A stretch of DNA of 64,000 nt from Zunongwangia sp. ESRF-bin46 (GCA_002631855.1 NTLF01000020.1:248001-312000); one strand, 5' to 3'; positions 18,664 through 29,516 are shown, counted from the stretch's first letter. A program made the numbers and translations. Notes: generated by a model not told the origin, from the letters alone.

Positions 18664-18680
<17 letters not shown>
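18646..18680 (-). terminator. Terminator overlapping the ftsH stop codon
   Basis: Stem arms AGGTGGCT and AGCCACCT (minus strand) enclose the last sense codons and the stop codon of ftsH and are followed by ATCTTTTTT. One arm lies inside the coding sequence. Confidence 0.75.
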
Positions 18681-20667
<1,987 letters not shown>

Positions 20668-20681
20668 ATGGCTTAATTTCT

Positions 20682-21053
20682 TTAGTAAGTTGTTTCAATT
20701 TTTACAGATTTGGCATCTCCCCACAATCCTTCAATATCGTAAAATTCACGAATATGTTTTTGGAATACATGAACCACTACGTGCACAAAATCCATTAGTA
20801 TCCACTCGGCATTGTTGCTACCTTCAATATGCCAAGGCTTTTCTTTTAAAGATTTACTAACGGTTTTTTGAATGGAGTTAACAATAGCGTTAACTTGTGT
20901 GTTTGAGGTACCGTTGCAGATGATAAAATAATCGCAAACGGTGTTTTCTATATCCCTAAGGTCCAATATTTCAATATCTTGACCTTTAACATCTTCAATC
21001 CCTTTTAAAATATGCGTAATAAGTTGATCTGTTTCTTGTTCTTTCTTCGACAT
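20682..21053 (-). CDS. rsfS: Ribosomal silencing factor RsfS
   Basis: A 123-residue Iojap-family protein that binds ribosomal protein L14 and blocks 30S-50S joining when nutrients are limiting. Family features are the DLRDIENTVCDYFIICNGTS segment, the HIEGSNNAEWILMDF core and the VVHVFQKHIREFYDIEGLW signature. It is encoded directly before ftsH on the same strand, a conserved order in this phylum, and it diverges from birA. Confidence 0.96.
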   Translation of the reverse strand: MSKKEQETDQLITHILKGIEDVKGQDIEILDLRDIENTVCDYFIICNGTSNTQVNAIVNSIQKTVSKSLKEKPWHIEGSNNAEWILMDFVHVVVHVFQKHIREFYDIEGLWGDAKSVKIETTY

Positions 21054-21072
21054 TAACCTAATTTAATTTTCG

Positions 21073-21080
21073 CAAAGTTA
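21073..21080 (-). promoter_or_regulatory. Putative -7 box of rsfS-ftsH
   Basis: The minus strand reads TAACTTTG, an exact TAnnTTTG match 19 bases before the rsfS ATG. No clear -33 TTG lies at standard spacing. Confidence 0.45.
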
Positions 21081-21136
21081 TTACTTTTTTGTTTCTTGAT
21101 ACCCTAAAAAAAGGATATAGTAGTAAATTATTACAT

Positions 21137-21868
21137 GTGAAGATAATCAAACTTAATGCCATTGACTCCACGAATACTTACCTTAAGAACTTAAGTAAAG
21201 AAGTTATATTGGAAGATGAAGTGGTCGTGTTGGCAAAAGAACAGCTTTCCGGAAGGGGACAACGAGAAGCAATATGGTTGTCAAAAGCAGGGGAAAGCCT
21301 TACATTTAGTATGTTTAAGCGTATTGATAAGTTGCCTGCAGAACATCAATTTTTATTAGTGATGCTAACCTCTTTGGCCTTAAAAGATGCATTAAAGGAA
21401 TTGCAAATTCCAAATATTGCCATAAAGTGGCCTAACGACATCTTGTCACGTTCTAAGAAACTTTGCGGTGTTTTAATCGAAAATACCTTGCAGAAAACAA
21501 TGATAACCTCTTGTATAGCAGGTGTGGGGCTTAATGTGAATGAAACTGAGCTTAATGCACTGCCACAAGCAACTTCAATGCGATTAGCAAGTGGTAAAAA
21601 GCTTAATATGGATGAAGTATTTAATCTGGTGGTCGACGCTTTGCTTATTAGATTTAAAAATATTCAATCAACCGATTTTCCAAAAGTAAAAAAAGAGTAC
21701 GAAGCTTCACTTTTCAGAAAAGATGCGGTTTCAGTTTTTGAACGTCCTTCGGGAATACGATTTAATGGTGTGATAAAAGGTGTTATGGATACGGGTGCTC
21801 TACTAATTGAAAATGAACAGGAAGAAGTAGAGCAGTTTCAGTTAAAAGAAATTAAATTACTGTATTAA
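21137..21868 (+). CDS. birA: Biotin--[acetyl-CoA-carboxylase] ligase
   Basis: A 243-residue monofunctional biotin protein ligase that adenylates biotin and attaches it to carboxylase carrier domains. The catalytic loop is GRGQREAIWLSKAGE and the lysine motif is IAIKWPNDIL. The C-terminal SH3-like domain is present and there is no N-terminal DNA-binding domain, so unlike E. coli BirA it is not expected to be a repressor. No in-frame ATG precedes the fold. I start it at GTG 21137 (VKIIKLNAIDSTNTYLK), where homologues begin. A TTG at 21089 would add 16 residues and is the alternative. It overlaps the convergent SRPBCC gene by 4 bases. Confidence 0.92.
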   Translation: MKIIKLNAIDSTNTYLKNLSKEVILEDEVVVLAKEQLSGRGQREAIWLSKAGESLTFSMFKRIDKLPAEHQFLLVMLTSLALKDALKELQIPNIAIKWPNDILSRSKKLCGVLIENTLQKTMITSCIAGVGLNVNETELNALPQATSMRLASGKKLNMDEVFNLVVDALLIRFKNIQSTDFPKVKKEYEASLFRKDAVSVFERPSGIRFNGVIKGVMDTGALLIENEQEEVEQFQLKEIKLLY

Positions 21869-22257
21869 AGCGTTTCCATATTTGTGGTAAGCGTTTCCAG
21901 AAATTTTGAAATAGGGCTCTTTATCATCATCGCCATCATGCTGTTAAACTCACCTTCAAATAATAGTTCGGCTTGCGAAGTCGAATCGTCAACAGGTTCA
22001 ACATTTGCAGTGAGTGTAAAGGGAAGCTTATCACTTATAGCACCTAAAACTACTTTGTTTGGCGGGTTTACTTCTTTTACTTCCAAAGCTATTTCTGGCA
22101 TGCCTTTAAGGGCAAATACAAAGGCGTTCTCTCTTATTACTTCAAACTTGCTGATGTTTTCAGGCATTAACTGCTCAAAATTTTTAACATCACTTAAAAA
22201 AAGACAAAGCTCTTCGCCTGATTTATTTACGGTTACTTTTTTACTTGTTAGGTTCAT
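21865..22257 (-). CDS. SRPBCC family protein
   Basis: A 130-residue cytosolic protein of START/SRPBCC-like fold, with a beta-rich core (FVFALKGMPEIALEV, then KLPFTLTANVEPV, then SQAELLFEGEF) and a long C-terminal helix (SPISKFLETLTTNM). No substrate can be deduced. It lies 19 bases downstream of pyrE on the same strand and so is probably cotranscribed. Its 3' end overlaps the convergent birA by 4 bases. Confidence 0.82.
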   Translation of the reverse strand: MNLTSKKVTVNKSGEELCLFLSDVKNFEQLMPENISKFEVIRENAFVFALKGMPEIALEVKEVNPPNKVVLGAISDKLPFTLTANVEPVDDSTSQAELLFEGEFNSMMAMMIKSPISKFLETLTTNMETL

Positions 22258-22276
22258 CTATATATTTTAGTAGGTT

Positions 22277-22939
22277 CTATTTACCTGTTTTTTTTAATTG
22301 TGGGTCCCAATTGGCAGGGTCGGTACGCCAATTTGATAATAATTCTTTTTCTTCAGCAGAAATATAACTGGATTTTTCAGCTTGTTGCAACAAATGATCG
22401 TAATCGCTCAAGGTATGCAGTTCGATACTTGCTTTTTTGAAATTTTCTTCAGAAATATTAAAACCATACGTGAATATAGCCAACATTCCTTTTACGTTTA
22501 AGTTTGCCTCTTCCAATGCTTTTGCAGCCAATAAGCTACTGTTGCCGGTGCTGATAAGGTCTTCAATGATAACCACATTTTGATTGGCTTCTACAAATCC
22601 TTCTATTTTATTTTGTCTGCCGTGTTTCTTAGCTTCAGGCCTAACATAACAAAACGGGAGGCCTAAAATATCGGCCACTAAAGCGCCAATGCCAATAGCA
22701 CCAGTGGCTACTCCAGCGATAACGTCTGGCTTTCCGTAGAGGATTTCTACTTGTTTGGCTAAATTTTCCCGAAGGTAATTTCTTATGGCGGGATACGATA
22801 AAGTAATCCTGTTATCACAATATATTGGAGAATTCCAGCCAGATGCCCACGTAAAAGGTTTTTGTGGTTGTAATTTTATTGCATTAATTTGCAATAATAA
22901 TTCGGCCGTTTTTTGCGCGGTTTCTTTGTTTAAAATCAT
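22277..22939 (-). CDS. pyrE: Orotate phosphoribosyltransferase
   Basis: A 220-residue pyrimidine biosynthesis enzyme that forms OMP from orotate and PRPP. The PRPP-binding loop NVVIIEDLISTGNSSLLAA is intact, as are GVATGAIGIGALVADILGLP and the lysine-rich loop (YVRPEAKKHGRQNKIEG). I chose the ATG at 22939 (MILNKETAQKTAELLL), where the fold begins; a longer in-frame start would read across the divergent NUDIX gene. It is separated from the NUDIX ATG by only 7 bases. Confidence 0.95.
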   Translation of the reverse strand: MILNKETAQKTAELLLQINAIKLQPQKPFTWASGWNSPIYCDNRITLSYPAIRNYLRENLAKQVEILYGKPDVIAGVATGAIGIGALVADILGLPFCYVRPEAKKHGRQNKIEGFVEANQNVVIIEDLISTGNSSLLAAKALEEANLNVKGMLAIFTYGFNISEENFKKASIELHTLSDYDHLLQQAEKSSYISAEEKELLSNWRTDPANWDPQLKKTGK

Positions 22940-22943
22940 ACTG

Positions 22944-22951
22944 CAAATGTA
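22944..22951 (-). promoter_or_regulatory. Putative pyrE -7 box overlapping the NUDIX start codon
   Basis: The minus strand reads TACATTTG, an exact TAnnTTTG match ending 4 bases before the pyrE ATG, which predicts a leaderless or nearly leaderless pyrE mRNA. The same bases contain the ATG of the divergent NUDIX gene. Confidence 0.4.
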
Positions 22952-23576
22952 TAAAGTTTTTGTTAAAGATATTCCTATAATTCTCTCAACCGAAGAAAAT
23001 ATAGGTAAACAATATAAAGCCATTCCCCTTAAACTGGCCCGGTTTAAAAAACTGATTAAAAAAATAAATAAAGGTGAGCTGCTGTATGTGAACCTATACC
23101 ATAAAAACCCAGAGAAATTAGAAAAATTTCTTCGGAAAAAACTACCAGTAGTCGAAGCTGCTGGCGGAATGGTTTTTAACGATAAAAAAGAAATTCTCTT
23201 TATCTACCGAAATAAAAAGTGGGACCTGCCAAAAGGTAAAATTGAGAAAAAGGAGACCCATGAAGAAGCTGCCATACGTGAAGTTCAAGAAGAAACAGGT
23301 ATAAAGGAACTTGAAATCCGTGAGTTTTTAACGAAAACCTACCACGTTTTTAAAAGGAATGGAAAATTTAAATTAAAAGTCACTTATTGGTATAAAATGC
23401 ACAGCAATTATGAAGGGCCTTTAACTCCTGAAAAAAAGGAAGGAATTAAAAAAGTGAAGTGGAAAAACTTTGAAAAATCCCAAAAAGCACTTACCAAAAG
23501 TTATGAAAACATTAAGCTTCTTTTTCCGAAGGAATACTTAACCACCCACCCTAATGATCGGGTAGCGAAGGTGTGA
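22947..23576 (+). CDS. NUDIX hydrolase
   Basis: A 209-residue protein with an N-terminal region of about 65 residues (KVFVKDIPIILSTEENIG) followed by a NUDIX domain. The NUDIX box GKIEKKETHEEAAIREVQEE continues TG, with the catalytic REVQEE motif intact. The domain hydrolyses nucleoside diphosphates linked to another moiety, and the specific substrate is not evident. I chose the ATG at 22947 because an upstream in-frame start would run antisense through pyrE. Its 3' end overlaps the convergent M14 peptidase gene by 39 bases. Confidence 0.9.
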   Translation: MYKVFVKDIPIILSTEENIGKQYKAIPLKLARFKKLIKKINKGELLYVNLYHKNPEKLEKFLRKKLPVVEAAGGMVFNDKKEILFIYRNKKWDLPKGKIEKKETHEEAAIREVQEETGIKELEIREFLTKTYHVFKRNGKFKLKVTYWYKMHSNYEGPLTPEKKEGIKKVKWKNFEKSQKALTKSYENIKLLFPKEYLTTHPNDRVAKV

Positions 23577-25286
23577 CTTTTCATAATTGGGAGATTGTTT
23601 GTGTATCCAGTCTAACTGCGCGTACCAGTTTTTAGCAAAGTCAGGGTCATTTTCCTTTTTCTCTTCAAACGCTTTCTTTATTTCCGGATTGTTGTTTAAA
23701 AAAGCTTCAGCTTTGTCTTCCCACACATAGGGTGAAAAACCTTCCTTTTGTTGAAGGATAGTATCGAAAAAGTTCCAATTGAAAAAAGAATCTGTTGCTG
23801 TGGGCTCTAATGTTTCAACCAAATATCGAACACCTTCTTGGTCGGTTTTTGCTATATAATCACCTTTCTTAACCTTAACATTCTCTGTTTTAGTTGAAAC
23901 TTCGGTGTTATAATGTAAATAATGGCCTTCGTAAGGGCTTTTTACGGTTTCAAAGTTTTCAATCTTATATACTTCCGCAGTCATAACCGTATCTTTCTGT
24001 ACTTTTTCAAGTTTAATTTTATTTTGTTTTAATAAATTGATTACGTTCCAATACCCCTTAGGGATAATATAAGATTCTGGAATGGTAACTGATTTTTTGG
24101 GTTTAAAATAATCGTAATAGGTTATTTCTTTAGTGAAGGGTTTGTCTCGATTATATTTTAGTCGTTTGGCACCGGTAATTTTACTGTCAATCATTTCGCC
24201 TTCATAACCTTTAAATTGTATGGTAGATGACTGACTACTATCAATTTGCCATTGTACAGGGTAGGTGACGCCTGCTTTATAAGTTAAACGGTTAGAGTTT
24301 CGGAGTTGGTGTATAAGTTCTGCGTCTTTATCGGCAATATTAATCATGCTCTTCATAAGTTCGTAGGTGCCTTCAACTCGATCTTTGTATGGTTTCAGCA
24401 TATGTGTCTCTACCATCATTCCTAAGGTGTTGAACAACGTGGTGTAGCCAGTAGAGTAGCGGGGAGAGTCTTTAAATTGAGAAAAGCCACTTTCAGGAGT
24501 TCTATTAAAGACGTTTACATACGGAGTAATATCCCATTTTTTTTGTTGAAGGGAATCTTCTAGTTGTGGCATTAATGAGCTCTGAACATATTTTCCCAAT
24601 TCTCCACCTAGCTTGTTGTGTTGTGTAAAAAGGTGTGTAAGGGTATATTGATAATCAGCGCCATTACTTACATGGTTATCGATAAAGACATCAGGTTTTA
24701 CCGTGCGAAACAAATTTGCAAATGCTCTTGCGTTTTTTGTATCTGCTTTTATAAAGTCGCGGTTAAGGTCATAATTACGTGCGTTCCCTCGAAACCCATA
24801 CTCTTTTGGTCCATTTTGATTGGTACGGCTTGTACTATTTCTGTTTAAAGCACCTCCTATATTGTAAACAGGGATTGCTGCAACAATTACATGTTTAGGA
24901 GTCTTGATTTTTCCTTCGGCCAAATCACGCATCAATAGCATGGTGGCGTCTATACCATCACTTTCTCCAGGATGGATGCCGTTATTGATAAGTAGGACTA
25001 GTTTATCTTCCCGGTTTGAAAACTCAGATTCAAAACTACGGTTGGGGTTGAATGTTATTAAACGTAGGGGTTCCCCAATGTCTGTTTGTTGCATTTTGTA
25101 TAAAGCAATTGAGGTGTAATTCTTTGCTAAAGTTTCATAAAAATCAATTACTTTTTTATAAGTAGCTGTCTCTGTGCCTTTAGTGTTTTCAAATGTTGTT
25201 GTAAGCGGTTTGCTGTCTTTATGCTTATTAGGTGAGCAAGAGGCTAATGTTATGATAATTAAACATGTATATAATATTTGTCTCAT
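23538..25286 (-). CDS. M14 family zinc carboxypeptidase, lipoprotein
   Basis: A 582-residue exported peptidase. The N-terminus MRQILYTCLIIITLASCSPN carries a lipobox (LASC), indicating a lipoprotein. The zinc site of M14 carboxypeptidases is visible as NNGIHPGESDG (about residue 100), with the third ligand His in DVFIDNHVSNGADYQ. An Arg/Asn substrate segment follows the first pair (RNYDLNRDF), and VETHMLKPYKDRVEGTYELM lies in the catalytic C-terminal half. The C-terminal 200 residues are an extension of unknown role. I start at the ATG that opens the signal peptide, 7 codons inside a longer frame. It overlaps the convergent NUDIX gene. Confidence 0.87.
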   Translation of the reverse strand: MRQILYTCLIIITLASCSPNKHKDSKPLTTTFENTKGTETATYKKVIDFYETLAKNYTSIALYKMQQTDIGEPLRLITFNPNRSFESEFSNREDKLVLLINNGIHPGESDGIDATMLLMRDLAEGKIKTPKHVIVAAIPVYNIGGALNRNSTSRTNQNGPKEYGFRGNARNYDLNRDFIKADTKNARAFANLFRTVKPDVFIDNHVSNGADYQYTLTHLFTQHNKLGGELGKYVQSSLMPQLEDSLQQKKWDITPYVNVFNRTPESGFSQFKDSPRYSTGYTTLFNTLGMMVETHMLKPYKDRVEGTYELMKSMINIADKDAELIHQLRNSNRLTYKAGVTYPVQWQIDSSQSSTIQFKGYEGEMIDSKITGAKRLKYNRDKPFTKEITYYDYFKPKKSVTIPESYIIPKGYWNVINLLKQNKIKLEKVQKDTVMTAEVYKIENFETVKSPYEGHYLHYNTEVSTKTENVKVKKGDYIAKTDQEGVRYLVETLEPTATDSFFNWNFFDTILQQKEGFSPYVWEDKAEAFLNNNPEIKKAFEEKKENDPDFAKNWYAQLDWIHKQSPNYEKSHLRYPIIRVGG

Positions 25287-25304
25287 TATATTTAGTGTTT
25301 TCAA

Positions 25305-25312
25305 CAAAGATA
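25305..25312 (-). promoter_or_regulatory. Putative -7 box of the M14 peptidase gene
   Basis: The minus strand reads TATCTTTG, an exact TAnnTTTG match 18 bases before the chosen ATG. A good -33 element is not visible. Confidence 0.45.
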
Positions 25313-25370
25313 GGATATCATGATAATATTTTATTGTGTTTATTTAACATATTATTTTTGTAAAAAATCA

Positions 25371-25399
25371 TTGTTTTTTAAATCACTTTACTATATTTG
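25371..25399 (+). promoter_or_regulatory. Promoter of the second sorting-domain protein
   Basis: TTG at 25371 and TATATTTG at 25392-25399 are separated by 18 bases, matching the flavobacterial -33/-7 consensus in both elements and spacing. The start codon follows 32 bases later. Confidence 0.65.
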
Positions 25400-25431
25400 T
25401 TTGTAGAATATTAAACTTTAAACTTTAAATT

Positions 25432-26385
25432 ATGAAAAAAACTACATTATTAATTGCATCTTGTTTTGTTACTACATTTGCTTTTTCTCAGTTTACAGGT
25501 ACTCCATCTGGGGAAACAGCATTAAGTTCTGAAAGACAAGCTGTAATTCAAGAACAGACAGAAGACGGTGTGAATACTATCGTTTCGGCTTCAAATCCAA
25601 GTGAAAATGCAATTATTTTATGTGCTGATGATTTTACAATCTCAGAAGCTACTACAATTACATCTATTACTATTCGTGGTACAGTAAATAATGGATTGGC
25701 CTCGAACATAACGGGATGGGATCTATACATTTTTTCTGATAATGCGGGAGCCCCAGGTGAAAACCCTGCTAATACAGCAGGCGCACCTTTAGCTCTAGAA
25801 AATGTAAGTGGAGCAGGAATAACAGTAACCGACGATGGAGCTACAGCAGTTGATGTTGAGTTTGATATCACAGCGCTTGCTGGAGCAAATGTGGACTTAG
25901 ATGCAGGAACATACTGGGTATCTATGGGTCCTATTATGGATATTACTGATATTACTGATAATACAGCTACAGGAGAACGTTACAACTGGGATTCATCAGG
26001 AGATGTAAATGGTGCTGAACCTCACCTTATTGATATCAATGATACTTTTGGAGGTGGCTTTACTACATATACACCTTTTTCTGCATTAGGAGTAACCGTT
26101 GGTGCTTTAGCTTTTATTGTAGAAGGTGATCCGGTATTGGGAGTAGATAATCAAATCCTTTCTCAAGTTTCTGTTTACCCTAATCCTGCATCTGATGTTT
26201 TAAATGTTAAAACTCCAGCTGGTGTAAGTGTAAATAGTGTTGCTGTTTATGATGTATTAGGGAAAAGATCAAATGTATCTTTAGTTAATGGTCAGATAAA
26301 TATTGCTAATCTTGCTAAAGGTGTTTACATTCTTTCATTAGACACTAGCGCAGGTACGTTAACTGAAAAAGTTGTTAAGAACTAA
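25432..26385 (+). CDS. Secreted protein with T9SS type A sorting domain
   Basis: A 317-residue exported protein. The signal peptide MKKTTLLIASCFVTTFAFSQ is followed by a beta-rich central region (about 45-225) rich in Thr, Asp and Ala with no recognisable catalytic site. The C-terminal sorting domain (VSVYPNPASDVLNVKTPAGV, AKGVYILSLDTSAG, EKVVKN) directs it through the type IX secretion system. Its function is unknown. It is monocistronic, with its own promoter and a strong terminator. Confidence 0.85.
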   Translation: MKKTTLLIASCFVTTFAFSQFTGTPSGETALSSERQAVIQEQTEDGVNTIVSASNPSENAIILCADDFTISEATTITSITIRGTVNNGLASNITGWDLYIFSDNAGAPGENPANTAGAPLALENVSGAGITVTDDGATAVDVEFDITALAGANVDLDAGTYWVSMGPIMDITDITDNTATGERYNWDSSGDVNGAEPHLIDINDTFGGGFTTYTPFSALGVTVGALAFIVEGDPVLGVDNQILSQVSVYPNPASDVLNVKTPAGVSVNSVAVYDVLGKRSNVSLVNGQINIANLAKGVYILSLDTSAGTLTEKVVKN

Positions 26386-26409
26386 TTATTTCTTAATCAA
26401 TTAAATTAC

Positions 26410-26437
26410 AAGCCTCGCTTTTAGCGAGGCTTTTTTT
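26410..26437 (+). terminator. Terminator after the second sorting-domain gene
   Basis: Perfect 10-base arms AAGCCTCGCT and AGCGAGGCTT with a 3-base loop are followed by a T-run, 24 bases past the stop codon. Confidence 0.9.
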
Positions 26438-26619
26438 GTGCTACACAATTCATTTATTTTGTTGAATATATTGTGTCTAAAACACTTTTGCTATAATCTA
26501 TGATAACCCTGAGGCCCACTCTCGAGCAAAACTAATTTACACCTTAGGGTAAGTACAAAGTATAGAATATTGCTTTCGATAATAAACAATAATAAGGTGT
26601 CGTGTTTTCAATTAGATAG

Positions 26620-26654
26620 AATAAAAAAACCGGGTGTATCATACACCCGGTTTT
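26620..26654 (-). terminator. Intrinsic terminator of rho
   Basis: Perfect 14-base arms (AAAACCGGGTGTAT and its complement) with a one-base centre are followed on the minus strand by a run of seven T. It lies just past the rho stop codon. Confidence 0.88.
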
Positions 26655-26679
26655 AAGTTTGTTACTATTCTTTTTATCC

Positions 26680-28311
26680 TTACCCGTTCATCGATACTAA
26701 AAACTCTTCGTTGTTTCGGGTTTGCTTTACTTTATCATTTATAAACTCCATAGCTTCTATAGGGTTCATATCTGCTAGATATTTACGTAATACCCACATA
26801 CGTTGTATTACATTCTCATCAAGCAGTAAATCATCTCTACGTGTACTTGAGGAAGTAAGATCGATTGCTGGGAAGATTCTTCGGTTGGATATTTTTCTAT
26901 CCAATTGAAGTTCCATATTACCGGTACCTTTAAATTCTTCAAAAATAACCTCGTCCATTTTAGATCCGGTTTCCGTAAGCGCTGTTGCAATAATACTTAG
27001 TGAACCACCATTTTCAATATTACGGGCAGCACCAAAGAAACGCTTTGGTTTATGTAGTGCATTGGCATCTACACCACCACTTAATATTTTACCACTGGCA
27101 GGTTGTACGGTATTATAAGCGCGTGCCAATCTAGTGATAGAATCTAATAGGATAACTACATCATGGCCACATTCTACCAATCGCTTTGCTTTATCAATTA
27201 CAATATTAGCGACACGCACGTGTTCTGTAGCTTCTTTATCAAAAGTTGAAGCAACTACTTCACCTTGTACGTTACGTTGCATATCGGTAACCTCTTCGGG
27301 ACGTTCATCTATAAGAAGGATAATTTGATATACTTCCGGATGATTTGCAGCAATGGCGTTGGCAATGTCTTTTAAAAGCATTGTTTTACCAGTTTTAGGC
27401 TGCGATACAATCATACCACGCTGTCCCTTTCCAATAGGGGCAAACATATCGATAATACGAGTTGAAATAGTACTTTGTCGCTCAGCGATATTAAATTTTT
27501 CTTGTGGAAATAAAGGTGTTAAGTGTTCAAAAGCTACACGGTCACGAACCACGTGAGGGTTTAACCCGTTTATTTTTGATATTTTAATTAGTGGGAAGTA
27601 TTTTTCTCCTTCTTTTGGGGGGCGTACTTCACCAAAAACAGTATCTCCTGTCTTTAATCCAAATAAACGTATTTGTGATTGTGATACATAAATATCATCT
27701 GGAGATGATAGGTAATTATAGTCACTAGAGCGTAAAAATCCATATCCGTCCTGCATAATGTCCAGAACACCTTCACTTTCTATAATACCGTCAAACTCAT
27801 AATCTGGTTCTTTGTATCGGTTTCGGTTGTCTTTGTTACCGTTGTTTCTGTTATCTTTTTGGTGGCTTTTGTTGCCATTGTTTTTAGGCTTTGAATGCTT
27901 TTTCCTGTTATCTGAAGAATTGCTGTTATTCTTCTTATTGTCATTCGTGTTTTTGTTCCGTTTATCAGAATCAGAAGAATTTTTAGAATCGTTTTTTTGA
28001 TTCTGGTTTTTTTTCTGGTTACGACTATCGTTATTATCATTACGTTTTGAACGCTGATGTGGTTTGTTTTGTTGTTGTGAAGATTTACCACTATCGCTTT
28101 TAGAGTCTTCTTTTTTAGAAGAAGGGTTCTTGTCAGCAGGCTTTTCTTTAGCAATCTCTTTAACCGCACTAGGATTTGCCGCTTGGTAGTCGAGTATTTG
28201 ATATACCAAGTCTAACTTTTTGAAGCTACGGTATTTAGGAACATTCAGTTTTTTTGCTAATTCCTGAAGTTCAGGTAGCTTTTTTGCTTTTAATTCTGAA
28301 ATTTCAAACAT
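26680..28311 (-). CDS. rho: Transcription termination factor Rho
   Basis: A 543-residue hexameric RNA helicase. The N-terminal Rho_N helical domain (about 1-45, [13 protein letters not shown]) is followed by a low-complexity Lys/Asn/Ser-rich insert of about 115 residues (about 50-165), then the cold-shock-like RNA-binding domain ([20 protein letters not shown]), then the ATPase core with Walker A SQPKTGKT (about 303-310), Walker [17 protein letters not shown] and the arginine-finger region. E. coli Rho is 419 residues, and the extra length is almost all in the disordered insert, which is usual in Bacteroidota. Transcribed alone. Confidence 0.97.
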   Translation of the reverse strand: MFEISELKAKKLPELQELAKKLNVPKYRSFKKLDLVYQILDYQAANPSAVKEIAKEKPADKNPSSKKEDSKSDSGKSSQQQNKPHQRSKRNDNNDSRNQKKNQNQKNDSKNSSDSDKRNKNTNDNKKNNSNSSDNRKKHSKPKNNGNKSHQKDNRNNGNKDNRNRYKEPDYEFDGIIESEGVLDIMQDGYGFLRSSDYNYLSSPDDIYVSQSQIRLFGLKTGDTVFGEVRPPKEGEKYFPLIKISKINGLNPHVVRDRVAFEHLTPLFPQEKFNIAERQSTISTRIIDMFAPIGKGQRGMIVSQPKTGKTMLLKDIANAIAANHPEVYQIILLIDERPEEVTDMQRNVQGEVVASTFDKEATEHVRVANIVIDKAKRLVECGHDVVILLDSITRLARAYNTVQPASGKILSGGVDANALHKPKRFFGAARNIENGGSLSIIATALTETGSKMDEVIFEEFKGTGNMELQLDRKISNRRIFPAIDLTSSSTRRDDLLLDENVIQRMWVLRKYLADMNPIEAMEFINDKVKQTRNNEEFLVSMNG

Positions 28312-28481
28312 TTAAAAATTTTGTGTGTTTAATTATAATAATTAGGGACCTTTGAGAAGGTGCTATTATCGAATATTTTTTTTGAAGACTAAGTAACCGT
28401 TATTGAAGTGGTTACGAATAGATACTGCAATGATACAATAATATTTTAAATTTTGCTTGTAATTTTTTTAAAAAGAAACCC

Positions 28482-28489
28482 TATTTTTG
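28482..28489 (+). promoter_or_regulatory. Putative -7 box of the DUF4293 gene
   Basis: TATTTTTG matches TAnnTTTG. A TTG at 28457-28459 lies 22 bases upstream, an acceptable -33 spacing. The ATG follows 20 bases later. Confidence 0.5.
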
Positions 28490-28509
28490 CCAATAACAGG
28501 AAAAAGTAT

Positions 28510-28920
28510 ATGTTACAGCGCATACAGACAATCTATTTAATTATTTCAGCACTTATCATGGGAGCCTTGTACATATGGTTTCCTGTTGTGCAAAATGAAG
28601 CTGGCGTTATAGTAATTGACCGTGGCGAACCTTTGGTTTTCGGTTTAATTTTCGGTTCAATTGCATTAACTATTATTTCAATTTTAAGTTTTAAAAAACG
28701 GCAACGACAGTTTGTTCTTAACCGTTTAAATATCATATTAAACTTTGTATTACTGGGAGTTTTCGTTTACAGGTCGCTAACCATATCCGGAGAAATATTG
28801 ATTTCAGAGAAGGGTATTGGGGTCGTGCTTCCCATCATTTCTATCGTTTTTTTAGTGTTGGCCAATAAGGCCATTAAAAGGGATGAAGACCTTGTAAAAT
28901 CTGTGGATCGTTTACGATAA
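28510..28920 (+). CDS. DUF4293 family membrane protein
   Basis: A 136-residue inner-membrane protein with four predicted membrane segments (about 6-26, 44-62, 73-92 and 105-122), starting MLQRIQTIYLIISALIMG, which is typical of the DUF4293 family. The C-terminus is charged (NKAIKRDEDLVKSVDRLR). The function is unknown. The start is the ATG just after the putative promoter; an in-frame upstream start would overlap that promoter. In Bacteroidota it commonly sits beside rho, as here, where it is divergent from it. Confidence 0.82.
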   Translation: MLQRIQTIYLIISALIMGALYIWFPVVQNEAGVIVIDRGEPLVFGLIFGSIALTIISILSFKKRQRQFVLNRLNIILNFVLLGVFVYRSLTISGEILISEKGIGVVLPIISIVFLVLANKAIKRDEDLVKSVDRLR

Positions 28921-28949
28921 ACCATTACATCTTAGTATATTTTAGTGCG

Positions 28950-28983
28950 AACCCCCAAAGGATGCCACCTTTGGGGGTTTTTT
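28950..28983 (+). terminator. Terminator after the DUF4293 gene
   Basis: Arms AACCCCCAAAG and CTTTGGGGGTT are separated by an 8-base loop and followed by a T-run. Confidence 0.88.
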
Positions 28984-29024
28984 ATTATAAGTTGTGAGTG
29001 TTGAGAGAGGCAGAAGTTTTTAAT

Positions 29025-29516
29025 TCACCGTTTAAATTCAATAACTTCCAAGTTTTGAATGTTCCCCTTGTCAATTTCAAATCTAAGCATAGTGCGTACG
29101 GTATGAAAACCATGTTTTCCTATTGCTCCGGGATTCATATGTAATAAGCCTGTTTTTTTATCGGGCATAACTTTTAATATATGTGAATGTCCACAAATAA
29201 ATAGCTTAGGGGGATTTTGATAAATGTTGTCTCTTACGCGTTTATCATATCTACCGGGATAACCGCCAATATGTGTAATCCATACATCCACACCTTCACA
29301 TGTAAAACGGTTATGCAAAGGAAATTCCCTCCGAGCTTCATCATTATCTATATTTCCATATACTGCCCGTAGCGGTTTTAGTTTTTGGAGTGTATCGGTT
29401 ACCGTTAAGTTTCCTATATCACCGGCGTGCCATACTTCATCGGCTTGTTTGGCATATTTCAAGATATCATTATCAATATGACTGTGTGTATCACTAAGAA
29501 GCAAGATTTTTTTCAA
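29025..29516 (-). CDS. YfcE/MJ0936-type metallophosphoesterase
   Basis: A 163-residue cytosolic phosphodiesterase with the metal-binding motifs of the calcineurin-like family: LLLSDTHSHID, then WHAGDIGN, then VYGNIDND, then CGHSHILKV and MNPGAIGKH. Homologues hydrolyse artificial phosphodiesters, and the physiological substrate is unknown. The only plausible start is a TTG (minus strand, 29516) giving the family-typical (L/M)KKILLLSDTH N-terminus. It diverges from truA. Confidence 0.9.
   Translation of the reverse strand: MKKILLLSDTHSHIDNDILKYAKQADEVWHAGDIGNLTVTDTLQKLKPLRAVYGNIDNDEARREFPLHNRFTCEGVDVWITHIGGYPGRYDKRVRDNIYQNPPKLFICGHSHILKVMPDKKTGLLHMNPGAIGKHGFHTVRTMLRFEIDKGNIQNLEVIEFKR

Larger units (their letters stand above)
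26386..26679. other. Intergenic region between sorting-domain gene and rho
   Basis: These 294 bases hold two terminators (one at each side) and about 180 bases in the middle with no convincing gene. The middle contains a GC-richer patch around 26500-26530 that I cannot assign. A small RNA is possible, but nothing in the sequence supports it directly. Confidence 0.4.

Noticed and set aside
27780-28169. A Lys/Thr-rich 129-residue frame overlapping rho in another frame
   Set aside because: It arises from the low-complexity insert of rho read out of frame.
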